NCBI GenBank assembly: GCA_020425125.1
Contig: JAGQRV010000006.1
Span: forward strand, 16,041-65,062
Length of the DNA: 49,022 nt
Origin: Paracoccaceae bacterium
Lineage (GTDB): Bacteria; Pseudomonadota; Alphaproteobacteria; Rhodobacterales; Rhodobacteraceae
Reading direction: 5' to 3'
Below are positions 27,692-35,947 of the stretch, in pieces; position 1 is the stretch's first letter, and each line of letters begins with the position of its first letter. A program made the position numbers and the translations under genes. Below the pieces are notes generated by a model. That model was not told the DNA's origin, did no database searches, and saw only the letters and a list, made by a program, of their open reading frames with translations.

Positions 27692-28519
27692 CTATCGGTA
27701 GACCTGATCTTCTGTCGGGAATGCGCGGGCGCGCACGTCCGCGGCGTAATCCGCGACGGCCTGCTCGATCTGAGGGCCGATCTGGCCATAGACCTTGACG
27801 AATTTCGGTGTGCGCGGGTTCAGGCCCAGCATGTCCTCAAGCACAAGGATCTGGCCGTCGCAATCGACGCTGGCGCCGATGCCGATGGTCGGGATCCGCA
27901 CATCCCTGGTAATCCGCGCGGCCAGCGGCTCCACCATGCCTTCAAGGACGACGCTGAACGCACCGGCTTCCGCCACGGCCTGGGCATCGTCGAAATGTCG
28001 CTGCCAGTCGTTCTCCTCGCGACCCTGGGTCTTGAACCCGCCCATGACATGAACCGACTGGGGCGTCAGTCCGATATGGGCCATCACCGGCACCCCGCGC
28101 TCCGTGAGGAACTGGATCGTTTCGGCCATCCGGACGCCGCCTTCCAGCTTCACCGCGCCGCACTGGGTTTCCTTCATGATCCGCGCGGCGTTTCGGAATG
28201 CGACGCTGGGGCTTTCCTCGTAGGTGCCGAAGGGCATGTCGACGACGATCAGTGCCTGCCGCGTGCCGCGCACGACCGCCTTGCCGTGCATGATCATAAG
28301 TTCGAGCGACACGCCGACCGTGCTTTCCATGCCGTGCATGACCATGCCGAGGCTGTCGCCCACCAGGATGAAGTCGGCGTACTTGTCCACCAGGGCGGCG
28401 GTATGGGCGTGGTACGAGGTGAGCGAGACGATCGGCTCGCCCCCCTTGCGCCGTGCGATCTCGGGTGCGGTGGTGCGGCGAACCGGGGCAGTGGCCGAGG
28501 GTGCGGGACGTGTGCTCAT
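27692..28519 (-). CDS. panB: 3-methyl-2-oxobutanoate hydroxymethyltransferase
   Basis: The first committed enzyme of pantothenate (vitamin B5) synthesis, making ketopantoate from 2-ketoisovalerate. 275 residues from ATG 28517-28519, which has A-A-A-G-G just upstream; an ATG 7 codons earlier lacks a good site. Landmarks are [49 protein letters not shown] and the I-G-I-G-A-S metal/substrate region. Second gene of a leftward panC-panB pair (80 nt apart). Standard pathway pairing. Confidence 0.96.
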   Translation of the reverse strand: MSTRPAPSATAPVRRTTAPEIARRKGGEPIVSLTSYHAHTAALVDKYADFILVGDSLGMVMHGMESTVGVSLELMIMHGKAVVRGTRQALIVVDMPFGTYEESPSVAFRNAARIMKETQCGAVKLEGGVRMAETIQFLTERGVPVMAHIGLTPQSVHVMGGFKTQGREENDWQRHFDDAQAVAEAGAFSVVLEGMVEPLAARITRDVRIPTIGIGASVDCDGQILVLEDMLGLNPRTPKFVKVYGQIGPQIEQAVADYAADVRARAFPTEDQVYR

Positions 28520-28599
28520 GTCGGGCCTTTCAGATGGCATGGACGCGGCGGGCAGCTTGCCGGATCATGCAGCGCCACCCGGCCAGGGGCAATCCGGCG

Positions 28600-29448
28600 T
28601 CAGGGACGGACCACCCTCTGGTCGATGAGAAGGACCTGGCCGAAACGAACGGCGAGGAGGATGACCGCGGGCGCGGTGATGGCTCCGGCGAGCGGCGCCA
28701 GCGTTTCGGCATCGCGGATGTCGACCGACTGGATCTCGGCTCCCCGCGCATCGGCGATCCGGGCTGTGACCCCGGCGGCGAGTTCGTCCACGGTCATCGG
28801 CGTGCGCGGCAGCGTCGCCTCGGCCCAGTCGAGACTCGCGTTCAGCGCCGGGGCCGCGGCGCGGTGTTCGGGCGTCAGGCGGACGTTGCGGGACGACATC
28901 GCCAGCCCGTCCGGTTCGCGGACGGTGGGCACGCCGACGATCTCGAGCGGCACGTCCAGGTCGCGGACCATGGTGCGGATGACCAGAAGCTGCTGGTAAT
29001 CCTTCTCTCCGAAGAAGGCGCGGTCCGGCTGGACGATGTTGAAGAGCTTGCTGACCACGGTCGCGACGCCGCGAAAATGGCCCGGCCGCAGGGCGCCGAT
29101 CAGCACGCCCGACAGGTCGGTCGTTTCCACGATGGTCTGCGCGTCGGCATGGTACATTTCGCTGGGATCGGGGGTGAACACCGCATCCACGCCTTCGGCG
29201 CGCAGCATCGCGAAATCGCGCTCCGGATCGCGCGGATAGGTGGCCAGATCCTCGTTTGGGCCGAACTGGGTCGGATTGACGAAGATCGAGACGACGACGC
29301 GGTCACAGGCCGCCCTGGCCCGGCGAACCAGCGTCAGGTGCCCCTCGTGCAGGAATCCCATCGTCGGCACCAGCCCGATGCTGGCGCCGCCGTTGCGGAG
29401 CTTCGCAGTGGCGGCGCGGATCTCGGTTTTCGTGGGGCAGATCTGCAT
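28600..29448 (-). CDS. panC: Pantothenate synthetase
   Basis: Joins pantoate and beta-alanine using ATP, the last step of pantothenate synthesis. 282 residues from ATG 29446-29448. Landmarks are L-V-P-T-M-G-F-L-H-E-G-H (the HxGH-type nucleotide site), S-I-F-V-N-P-T-Q-F, R-P-G-H-F-R-G-V-A-T-V-V, F-G-E-K-D-Y-Q-Q-L, and the K/M-S-S-R-N-V loop in A-M-S-S-R-N-V-R-L. The open frame extends 19 codons upstream, but the family N terminus starts at this methionine. The ribosome site is weak. First gene of panC-panB. Confidence 0.96.
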   Translation of the reverse strand: MQICPTKTEIRAATAKLRNGGASIGLVPTMGFLHEGHLTLVRRARAACDRVVVSIFVNPTQFGPNEDLATYPRDPERDFAMLRAEGVDAVFTPDPSEMYHADAQTIVETTDLSGVLIGALRPGHFRGVATVVSKLFNIVQPDRAFFGEKDYQQLLVIRTMVRDLDVPLEIVGVPTVREPDGLAMSSRNVRLTPEHRAAAPALNASLDWAEATLPRTPMTVDELAAGVTARIADARGAEIQSVDIRDAETLAPLAGAITAPAVILLAVRFGQVLLIDQRVVRP

Positions 29449-29550
29449 CGGGCACCCGGATGGTCGTGTCTCCCTCTCAGTAGAATCGGGGGCGGCACGG
29501 CACAAGTGACACCGGAGTCGCGGTCACGCGGGTCGGGTCGGCCGGAGCGG

Positions 29551-29742
29551 TCAGTCCCGGCGACTCGGCAGAAGGGTTCCCAGTAGGCTGCCCGCCAGCC
29601 CGCCGCAGCCGCCCCAGACCCAGCCCGCGGCGAGCGCGATCCAGAATCCGGCGCTGGGGGCGAAGGCGGCCTGAACCGACGCGAGACAGGCCGCCAGGAT
29701 CAGGAGCGCGAAGCCGGCCCGAAGGAGCCGTGGATGGATCAC
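29551..29742 (-). CDS. Small membrane protein, 63 residues
   Basis: A 63-residue hydrophobic protein starting at a GTG that shares four bases (GTGA) with the stop of the upstream small membrane gene. Two membrane segments are likely: about residues 10-29 (F-A-L-L-I-L-A-A-C-L) and 33-57 (W-I-A-L-A-A-G-W-V-W-G-G), the second glycine-rich, with a basic C terminus. I do not recognise a family. The overlap with its neighbour is the main support for it being a real gene. Located between panC and the GcvT oxidoreductase and transcribed away from the latter. Confidence 0.55.
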   Translation of the reverse strand: MIHPRLLRAGFALLILAACLASVQAAFAPSAGFWIALAAGWVWGGCGGLAGSLLGTLLPSRRD

Positions 29743-29972
29743 CGGCCGACCCGGACGCGGGCCATGGCTCTCGGCGCAGTGCCGATGACCAGAAGCGCGA
29801 AGACGACCGACAGGAAAAGCAGCGACAGGATCGTCGTGTTGGTGGCGCATCCCGCGATGGGAAGCGCAAGCGCCGCCGCGGCCGGCAGGACCTCGATGCC
29901 GATGCGCCCCGCCGCATCCTGACCCTGACCAATTGCAGGATCGGAAGCCGAGTTCAGAGTGTTCGTGGACAT
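29739..29972 (-). CDS. Small membrane protein, 77 residues
   Basis: A 77-residue protein from ATG 29970-29972. After a polar N-terminal 25 residues there are two hydrophobic segments, about 27-43 (E-V-L-P-A-A-A-A-L-A) and 48-65 (T-I-L-S-L-L-F-L-S-V-V-F), then a basic end. The frame remains open 33 codons further upstream, and which start is used is unclear since the ribosome site is weak. Coupled to the next small membrane gene by a GTGA overlap. Not a family I recognise; two-gene membrane units of this size can be subunits of a transporter or toxin-like pair, but nothing here decides that. Confidence 0.55.
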   Translation of the reverse strand: MSTNTLNSASDPAIGQGQDAAGRIGIEVLPAAAALALPIAGCATNTTILSLLFLSVVFALLVIGTAPRAMARVRVGR

Positions 29973-30139
29973 CCTGTCGCGACCGCGCTGTCGGCAGGCC
30001 CGTCCGTTCCGGTTCGCCATGTTCGGCGGCTCCATCGTTGCCTGCGGGCCCGATGCCCTTGCGGCGACCACGCGACGAGCATCTGCCCGGTGCGATTAAG
30101 AATCCGTTATGATCGGGGTGCCGGGGGCGGGCCGCGCAG

Positions 30140-30170
30140 GACCGATGTCGCTTTTCCGAAGCGATAGGTC
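30140..30170 (+). promoter_or_regulatory. Leader hairpin upstream of the GcvT-family oxidoreductase
   Basis: GACC and TCGCTT pair with AAGCGA and GGTC around a TTCCG loop, giving a two-part hairpin about 69 nt before the ATG. A TATGAT hexamer at 30108-30113 could be a -10 box placing this hairpin in the mRNA leader, although no matching -35 is clear. It does not show the conserved cores of a glycine riboswitch. Confidence 0.35.
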
Positions 30171-30238
30171 GGGGCCAACAGCCCGTATCCCGGGCGGCAG
30201 GCGCAGGATGCGCCGGACAGCGGATCCGGAGTCGGGAC

Positions 30239-32761
30239 ATGAAGACAGAGGTCAAGGCATTGGTCGTGGGCGGGGGTGCCGTCGGCACCTCCATCGCCTA
30301 TCATCTGGCAAAGGCGGGATGGAGCGACGTGATGCTCCTGGAGCGCGACGAGCTTACCAGCGGCTCCACCTGGCACGCCGCCGGGCTGCTGCCGCTGTTC
30401 AACATGTCCTACGCCACGACCCACATCCACAAGTATTCGGTGGATTTCTACAAGACGCTGGAGGCGGAGACCGGCCTCAACGCGGGGTTCTTCGTGGTCG
30501 GCAACCTGCGCATGGCGCAGACCGCGGCGCGCATGGACGAATACATGGTCTATGCCACGACGGCCGAGACCTGCGGCGTGCCCTATGAATGGCTGAGCCC
30601 GGCGCAGATCAAGGAGCGCTGGCCGCTCGTCAACACCGACGATCTGAAGGGGGCGATCTTCCACCCGACCGACGGCTACATCAACCCCGCCGACGTGACC
30701 ATGGCCATGGCCAAGGGCGCGCGTCAGCGCGGCGTCCTGATCGAGCGCAAGTGGCAGGTCGATGCCTACCGCTGGATCGGCGACCATTGGGAGGTCACCT
30801 GCACCAAGATGGCCGAACGCGGCGGCAACCTCGTGCCGACCGACGAGACGGTCACGATCAAGGCCGAGCATGTGGTGACCGCCACCGGCAACCACGCGCA
30901 GCGCACTGCGAAGCTGCTGGGGATCAAAAGCCCGGCGATCCCGGTCGAGCACCAGTTCATCGTCACCGAGCCCGATCCGGCGCTGGTCGAGTATCGCAAG
31001 AGCCATGGCGAGCACCCCGTGCTGCGTGATGCGGACGCGAAGTGGTACGTTCGGGAAGAACGTGGCGGCTGGATCCTCGGCCCCTATGAAGAAGGCGCGC
31101 CGGCACGGTTCGAATACGGCGTTCCCGACAGTTTCCGGGCCGATCTCTTCCCGCTCGATCTGGAGCGGATCGAGACCGAATACATGTCGATGATCCACCG
31201 CATCCCGTCCTCCGAGACGGTGGGCCTCAAGGACGATTTCAACGGCCCGATCTGCTATACCCCCGATGGCAACCCGCTTGTCGGTCCGGCGCCGGGCCTG
31301 CGCAACATGTGGCTCGCCGAAGGGTTCAGCTTCGGCATCACCGCGGCGGGCGGAACCGGCCATTACCTCGCGCAGATGATGGTCGACGGCGAAGCCGAGA
31401 TCGACATGGCGTCTCTCGATCCCAAGCGCTACGGGCCGTGGATGACCACTGAATACGCGGCGCGCAAGAACGAGGAAGCCTATGCGCACGTCTTCGTCCT
31501 GCACCACCCCGACGAAGAGCGTGACGCTGGCCGCCCGCTCCGGACCTCGCCGGCCTACGACCGGCAGAAGGCGCGCGGCGGGCAATTCGGCCATGTGAAC
31601 GGGTGGGACCGTCCCAACTACTTCGCCGCCGAGGGCTTCGATGACCACGCGTCGCGGAGCTTCCGCCGCGGCGGATGGTGGCCCTATGCGGTTGCCGAAG
31701 CGAAGTCGATCCGCGAAACCGTCGGCCTGATCGACGCCACCGCCTTCGCCAAGCACGTCGTCAAGGGACCGGGCGCGACCGCCTTCCTCGACTGGTTCAC
31801 CTCCAACCGGCTGCCCAAGGTGGGCCGGATCAACCTGACCTATGCGCTGACCGATCACGGCACCACCCGGACGGAATACACCATCGTGCGCGCGGCCGAG
31901 GACAGCTACTATCTGGTCTCGGCAGGCGCTTGGGCGGCCTATGACAGTGACTTCCTGAAGAAGTCGGCCGAGGACATGGAAGCCGAATTCGGCCGCATCG
32001 ACGTGCAGGAGGTTACCACGCAATGGGGTGTCTTCGCACTGGCGGGCCCGAAGGCGCGTGACCTCCTCCAGTCGGTCGTGAAGGATGCCGACCCGGCCAC
32101 CGTGCTCGGCAACAAGCGCTTCCCGTGGCTGTCGATGCGGCAGATCGAGCTTGGAATGTGCCCGGTCAAGGCGATCCGCGTCGCCTATACCGGCGAACTG
32201 GGATGGGAACTGCATCACCCGATCGAGATGCAGAACTACCTGTTCGACCTGCTTGAGAAGGCGGGCGCCGAACACGGGCTGAAACTGGTCGGGGCGCGGG
32301 CGCAGAACTGGCTGCGGCAGGAGAAATCCTACCGGGCCTTCGGCAACGAACTGGGCCGCGATGCCACTCCGCTCGAAGCCGGGCTCGACCGCTTTGTCGA
32401 TCTCGAAAAGGACTTCCGCGGCAAGGCGGCGATGCAGGCGAAGGGGATCCGTTCGCTCTGCGTGACCTGCCTGGTCGACGGTCCTGAAGATGCCGATCCC
32501 TGGGGACGCGAGGCGCTCTACCACGACGGCAAGCTTGTCGGGCGTCTGACTTCGGGCGGGTATTCGGTCGCGTTCGGCAAGTCGATCGGGATGGGATATG
32601 TCCGTCCCGATCTGGCGGAGGTGGGCACCGAGCTGCAAGTCAAGATGTTCGACAAGCTCTGGCCGGCAAAGGTGGTGGTGGACAGCCCCTACGATCCCGA
32701 GAATGCCCGCATCCGGGTGGATGCCGGCCGTCCCACGCCGGCTGCGCAAGCTGCGGAATAA
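30239..32761 (+). CDS. FAD-dependent oxidoreductase/GcvT fusion (dimethylglycine/sarcosine dehydrogenase-like)
   Basis: An 840-residue protein built like dimethylglycine and sarcosine dehydrogenases, which demethylate N-methyl amines and pass the carbon to tetrahydrofolate. Residues 1-370 are a DAO-type FAD domain with V-V-G-G-G-A-V-G-T-S, and S-T-W-H-A-A-G in which H46 matches the histidine that binds FAD covalently in relatives. A linker (FAO_M-like) follows to about 430. From about 440 to 720 lies the aminomethyltransferase GcvT fold (Y-T-G-E-L-G-W-E, W-L-R-Q-E-K), ending in a GcvT C-terminal barrel (L-T-S-G-G-Y-S, G-M-G-Y-V). The exact substrate among methylated amines is not readable. 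No electron-transfer or one-carbon genes flank it. A strong terminator follows. Confidence 0.92.
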   Translation: MKTEVKALVVGGGAVGTSIAYHLAKAGWSDVMLLERDELTSGSTWHAAGLLPLFNMSYATTHIHKYSVDFYKTLEAETGLNAGFFVVGNLRMAQTAARMDEYMVYATTAETCGVPYEWLSPAQIKERWPLVNTDDLKGAIFHPTDGYINPADVTMAMAKGARQRGVLIERKWQVDAYRWIGDHWEVTCTKMAERGGNLVPTDETVTIKAEHVVTATGNHAQRTAKLLGIKSPAIPVEHQFIVTEPDPALVEYRKSHGEHPVLRDADAKWYVREERGGWILGPYEEGAPARFEYGVPDSFRADLFPLDLERIETEYMSMIHRIPSSETVGLKDDFNGPICYTPDGNPLVGPAPGLRNMWLAEGFSFGITAAGGTGHYLAQMMVDGEAEIDMASLDPKRYGPWMTTEYAARKNEEAYAHVFVLHHPDEERDAGRPLRTSPAYDRQKARGGQFGHVNGWDRPNYFAAEGFDDHASRSFRRGGWWPYAVAEAKSIRETVGLIDATAFAKHVVKGPGATAFLDWFTSNRLPKVGRINLTYALTDHGTTRTEYTIVRAAEDSYYLVSAGAWAAYDSDFLKKSAEDMEAEFGRIDVQEVTTQWGVFALAGPKARDLLQSVVKDADPATVLGNKRFPWLSMRQIELGMCPVKAIRVAYTGELGWELHHPIEMQNYLFDLLEKAGAEHGLKLVGARAQNWLRQEKSYRAFGNELGRDATPLEAGLDRFVDLEKDFRGKAAMQAKGIRSLCVTCLVDGPEDADPWGREALYHDGKLVGRLTSGGYSVAFGKSIGMGYVRPDLAEVGTELQVKMFDKLWPAKVVVDSPYDPENARIRVDAGRPTPAAQAAE

Positions 32762-32787
32762 GGGCGTAGATTTCGGACCTCAAGTTC

Positions 32788-32822
32788 GGCCGCGGCGTCG
32801 GGGCGCCGCGGCCTTCCTGTTT
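32788..32822 (+). terminator. Rho-independent terminator of the GcvT-family gene
   Basis: A perfect 10-bp stem (GGCCGCGGCG at 32788-32797, CGCCGCGGCC at 32804-32813) with a 6-nt loop is followed by TTCCTGTTT. It lies 27 nt after the stop codon and in the right orientation. Confidence 0.8.
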
Positions 32823-32923
32823 CGGGCAGGCCTGCGGGCCGCGATCGCGACCGGACGTCTGCACTGCAGGGCCCGGGTGGCCGGCCCGGATTTCCATGCC
32901 GACGATGCGGGCCCTGCCGGCGG

Positions 32924-33268
32924 TCAGCCCGCCGCGCCGCTCAGTTCGTCGAAGCAGTCGAGCGCCTTGGCCGCATACATCAGCGACGGCCCGCCGCCCA
33001 TCTGGATGCACATGGCCAGAAGATCGCCGATCTCGTCGCGGGTTGCGCCGAGACGGACCAGCGCTTCCGCGTGAAAGGCGATGCAGGGCTCGCACCGCTC
33101 GGCGACCGAAATTGCCAGCGCGACGAATTCCACCGTCTTCTCGTCCAGGGCCTTGGGCGCCTTGGCGGCCTTGGAAAGCGCGCCGAAGCCCTTCGCCGCG
33201 TCGGGTACGCAGGCATTGAGCGACCGAAGCTGACCGCGCATCTCGGCATTCTTGTCTTTCCAGGACAT
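32924..33268 (-). CDS. Carboxymuconolactone decarboxylase / AhpD-like protein
   Basis: A 114-residue helical protein of the CMD/AhpD family. The redox motif E-R-C-E-P-C-I-A-F-H gives C59, C62 and H66, the AhpD-type Cys-x-x-Cys with a proximal histidine, so a thiol-disulfide peroxidase-like role is more likely than lactone decarboxylation. The following A-L-V-R-L-G-A-T-R-D-E-I segment is also typical. The gene runs leftward and is divergent from the CBS gene, sharing a 237-nt control region with two inverted repeats next to its start. Partner proteins (AhpC-like peroxidase) are not adjacent; the peroxiredoxin at 8.8 kb is distant. Confidence 0.9.
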   Translation of the reverse strand: MSWKDKNAEMRGQLRSLNACVPDAAKGFGALSKAAKAPKALDEKTVEFVALAISVAERCEPCIAFHAEALVRLGATRDEIGDLLAMCIQMGGGPSLMYAAKALDCFDELSGAAG

Positions 33269-33288
33269 CGGGCGTCATTCCTTTCCGA

Positions 33289-33317
33289 TATTCGAATACC
33301 TGAAATCAGATGATTTC
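33289..33317 (-). promoter_or_regulatory. Two inverted repeats upstream of the AhpD-like gene
   Basis: TATTCGAATA (33289-33298) is a perfect palindrome 21-30 nt upstream of the AhpD-like start, and GAAATCA-GA-TGATTTC (33302-33317) is a perfect 7-bp inverted repeat right beside it. Their position near the expected promoter suggests an operator for a dimeric regulator. Neither matches the FNR site (TTGAT-N4-ATCAA). Confidence 0.45.
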
Positions 33318-33505
33318 CGACGGGAGAATGTGCAACGCGACGCGTGGGCGCAACTTGCCGCCGACGCCGCGCCTTCGCGGCGCTGCCGGAGCTTAAGGGA
33401 ATAGTAGGAATTTCCGGACCTGATTGCTGTCATGAATATGTTACATTTCGGTCAGTCAGGCGGGCCGGCGACGCGCTTCGCACAGCCGGGCAGGGGAGGT
33501 AAAAG

Positions 33506-33943
33506 ATGATCATTCGTTCAATCCGCGAAGTCGTCGCGACGAGGCACCTGAATGTTATCGCGCCGGATGCCACCGCGCGAACCGCATGCCATGAACTGGA
33601 ACGGGCGAATACCTCGGCGCTCGCGGTCATGGAGGGTGACAGGCTTGTCGGAATTCTCAGCGAGAAGGACGTCATCTGCAAATGCATTGCGGGCGACCGT
33701 CGCTCGGACGAGACTCGCGTCGCCGATATCATGACGCCCGACCCGATCACGATCGGCGCCGACGCAAGGCTGGCGGACGCAATGGATCTGATGGTCAAGA
33801 ACGGGTTCCGCCATCTGCCGGTGATGGACGGATCGAGAGTGCTTGGCATCCTGTCGATGCGGGACATCCCGACGGAATACCGGCTGATGTTCGAGCGCTT
33901 CACCGAATACCAGCGGGGCGTCGTCGAAGCGCAGATCGCCTGA
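33506..33943 (+). CDS. CBS-domain pair protein
   Basis: A 145-residue cytoplasmic protein consisting of a CBS pair and little else. The first CBS motif lies about residues 8-60 (V-A-T-R-H-L-N-V-I-A-P-D-A-T, V-G-I-L-S-E-K-D-V), the second about 72-125 (I-M-T-P-D-P-I-T-I, H-L-P-V-M-D-G-S-R-V-L-G-I-L-S-M-R-D-I). Such pairs bind adenosine nucleotides (AMP, ATP, SAM) and act as energy sensors, often on a partner that cannot be told from sequence. GGGGAGG precedes the ATG. Divergent from the AhpD-like gene. A GC hairpin lies at 33975-34003 after its stop. Confidence 0.92.
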   Translation: MIIRSIREVVATRHLNVIAPDATARTACHELERANTSALAVMEGDRLVGILSEKDVICKCIAGDRRSDETRVADIMTPDPITIGADARLADAMDLMVKNGFRHLPVMDGSRVLGILSMRDIPTEYRLMFERFTEYQRGVVEAQIA

Positions 33944-34419
33944 GGCGACCCGCGCGATCTGCCTGGCCGACCTGCGGCCCGTCCCGGTGCAGGGTGGGCC
34001 GCGCGTCCGCTGATCCGAGAGCCGATGGGTGGCGTTCGCGAGACGCGAGTTGGGCGGCGCCAAGACTTTCGAACTCGCAAAGGCCGGATCCGCATGGGCC
34101 CGTTCTGGTGGGCGCGCCACGCGCTGTCCGCGGTGCGGAGCACGGCGACACCGGAAGCGCTGTGCGGTGTTCCGGCTGCGCCAGGCGTCTGAGGTCGTCC
34201 GATCAACGGTTCGTTCCTCACTTCTCCCAATGTCGATCCGGCCGGCGCCAAAGGGCACTGGGAGGGGGTCTTTCGCCGTGCCGATAGCATTGGCGCCCGA
34301 AGGCAAGTCGCGTTCGGATTTTGCGTGCATTTCCGTCCGGACCGTGCTGTCGGAAGATGCAGGCGGTCTGCGCTGAACGGTGCAGGCAAGAAGAAGAACT
34401 GACTGTGGAGCCTATCGAC
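33944..34419. other. Intergenic stretch with no supported gene
   Basis: 476 nt between the CBS gene and the Tat-exported protein. Near its start GCGGCCC (33975-33981) pairs with GGGCCGC (33997-34003), with inner CCC/GGG pairing, a possible CBS-gene terminator without a T-run. Short open frames occur on both strands, but none has a ribosome site together with protein-like composition. The base composition is slightly less GC-rich than the surroundings around 34260-34400, which may hold the promoter of the next gene. Confidence 0.5.
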
Positions 34420-34974
34420 ATGACCGAACGTCCCTTTTCCCCGTCGCGGCGGCGGGTCCTTGCTGCCGGTGCGGGCCTTGCCGCTGCAACCGTGCCGCTT
34501 CGGATCGCCCGGGCGGACGAACCGCCTGCCCCAATGGAGGGGAGCGCGGATTTCCTGTTCGTCCAGACCGCGAAGAGCATGGACTTCGCGGCCGACGCGA
34601 ACCGCCTGACGCTTCACGATGTGAGCCCGGTGACGCTGTTCTTCTCGGACCGGCCCGAACGGATTGCCGGCAACATGGCGACCGAGCGGTTCGTGCCGTT
34701 CTGGAGCGAAGGGACGGACAGCTTCCTCAAGGACCCGCCCAACGCGGATCTCTCGATCCTCGAAGACGGCACGCTGCATCAGGCCGTGGTTGTCCTGCAT
34801 GATCCGGTTCTGGAGGGTACGGACCTGCATTACACGGTCGAGGTGATCGGCGGCGACATGCCGGTCGAAGGCGGCAATGTCTCGCTCTTCATCGACATCA
34901 TCGGTATGCCGTTGACGCCGGTTTCTTTCGCTGGCGTTCGGCGGCGGACGTACCGCAGAGCGGTGCTCTACTGA
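34420..34974 (+). CDS. Tat-exported protein of unknown function
   Basis: A 184-residue protein. The N terminus is a twin-arginine signal: S-P-S-R-R-R-V-L-A-A-G followed by an alanine-rich core, cleaved probably after A-R-A near residue 32. The mature part (about 152 residues) has no cysteine or obvious cofactor motif, and contains a T-L-H-D-V-S-P-V-T-L-F-F-S-D-R-P-E-R segment and a hydrophobic end. I chose ATG 34420 (GGAG 9 nt upstream); a GTG five codons earlier at 34405 is an alternative. It is followed 100 nt later by a putative outer-membrane channel gene on the same strand. Function unknown; Tat export suggests it folds in the cytoplasm. Confidence 0.8.
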   Translation: MTERPFSPSRRRVLAAGAGLAAATVPLRIARADEPPAPMEGSADFLFVQTAKSMDFAADANRLTLHDVSPVTLFFSDRPERIAGNMATERFVPFWSEGTDSFLKDPPNADLSILEDGTLHQAVVVLHDPVLEGTDLHYTVEVIGGDMPVEGGNVSLFIDIIGMPLTPVSFAGVRRRTYRRAVLY

Positions 34975-35074
34975 GCGTACCGCTGCGGCGCGGGGCTTGC
35001 TCCATCCGGTCGCTCCGGCGAAGATGAAACGGACCGGCGCGCGGGACTGCGCGCGTCCCGATGGAGGTGCGTCC

Positions 35075-35884
35075 GTGAGACTTGTTTCCGCTGCATACGC
35101 CGTCTGTGCGGGCGCACTCGCCTGTCTCCCGATGGGCCAGGTTCAGGCCCAGGAATCCGAAAGTGCGGAACTCGCCAAAAAGCTTGCCAACCCGGTCGCG
35201 AGTCTGATCAGCGTGCCGTTTCAGTACAACTGGAATTCCGGATACGGTGACTCCGACGGGACCCAGAACTACATCAACATCCAGCCGGTGATCCCGTTCT
35301 CGATCAGCGAGAACTGGAACATCATCTCGCGCACGATCGTGCCGGTGGTCTGGCAGGACGATGTGATCCCGAGCGAGGGCAAGCAATCCGGTTTCGGAAA
35401 CACGTTGCAAAGCTTCTTCTTCTCGCCCAAGGCGCCGACAAGGGGCGGACTGATCTGGGGCGTCGGCCCGGCGATCCAGATTCCCACCGCGACCGACAAT
35501 CTTGGCCCCAGCCAATGGGGGCTCGGCATCACGGGCGTGGTGCTCACCCAGAAACACGGCTGGACGGCGGGGATGCTGGCGAACCATGTCTGGTCGGTCA
35601 ACAAGAACGACCAGTACGGCGACGCCTCGAATACGTATGTTCAGCCGTTTCTCGTCTACACGACAGCCGAGGCGACGTCGTTCGGCATCAACACCGAATC
35701 GACCTATGACTGGGAGGCCGACACATGGTCTGTCCCGATCAACATGTTCGTCGGCCAGGTCGTGAAGCTTGGAAAGCTGCCGGTGCAGATCAACGGCGGC
35801 GTTCGTTACTGGGCGGAATCGCCTGCGAACGGGCCGGAAGACTGGGGCGCGCGGATCCAGGTCACCTTCCTGTTCCCGCGCTGA
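35075..35884 (+). CDS. Putative outer-membrane beta-barrel transporter
   Basis: A 269-residue exported protein. I chose GTG 35075 because GGAGG lies just upstream and a signal peptide follows directly (V-R-L-V-S-A-A-Y-A-V, ending V-Q-A). The frame extends 26 codons further up without such support. The mature part is rich in alternating aromatic and polar residues (F-Q-Y-N-W-N-S-G-Y-G, I-S-R-T-I-V-P-V-V-W, G-G-L-I-W-G-V-G-P-A) and ends V-T-F-L-F-P-R, with a terminal aromatic pattern typical of outer-membrane barrels. This resembles the transporter-like barrels of the phenol-degradation MetA group, a loose assignment. Paired with the Tat protein upstream. Confidence 0.75.
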   Translation: MRLVSAAYAVCAGALACLPMGQVQAQESESAELAKKLANPVASLISVPFQYNWNSGYGDSDGTQNYINIQPVIPFSISENWNIISRTIVPVVWQDDVIPSEGKQSGFGNTLQSFFFSPKAPTRGGLIWGVGPAIQIPTATDNLGPSQWGLGITGVVLTQKHGWTAGMLANHVWSVNKNDQYGDASNTYVQPFLVYTTAEATSFGINTESTYDWEADTWSVPINMFVGQVVKLGKLPVQINGGVRYWAESPANGPEDWGARIQVTFLFPR

Positions 35885-35897
35885 TCGTGGAGCGGTT

Positions 35898-35927
35898 TCG
35901 GTCCCCGCCCGGCCAGGCGGGGACCGA
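35898..35927. terminator. Perfect 12-bp hairpin between convergent genes
   Basis: TCGGTCCCCGCC (35898-35909) pairs perfectly with GGCGGGGACCGA (35916-35927) around a 6-nt loop. It lies between the outer-membrane channel gene and the convergent BMP-family gene. No T-run on either side, so a bidirectional terminator is inferred from position and stability. Confidence 0.6.
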
Positions 35928-35947
35928 CGCACGTACGGGGGCGGTGC

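Noticed and set aside
29973-30238. Glycine riboswitch before the GcvT-type gene
   Set aside because: The conserved riboswitch core motifs are absent; only a simple hairpin was found.
30107-32749. An 880-codon open frame opposite the GcvT-type oxidoreductase
   Set aside because: Mirror of the real gene. No start site, signal or domain; the plus strand carries all conserved motifs.
34029-34376. Possible 115-residue protein in the gap before the Tat protein
   Set aside because: No ribosome site, biased Arg/Ser composition and no homology recognised.
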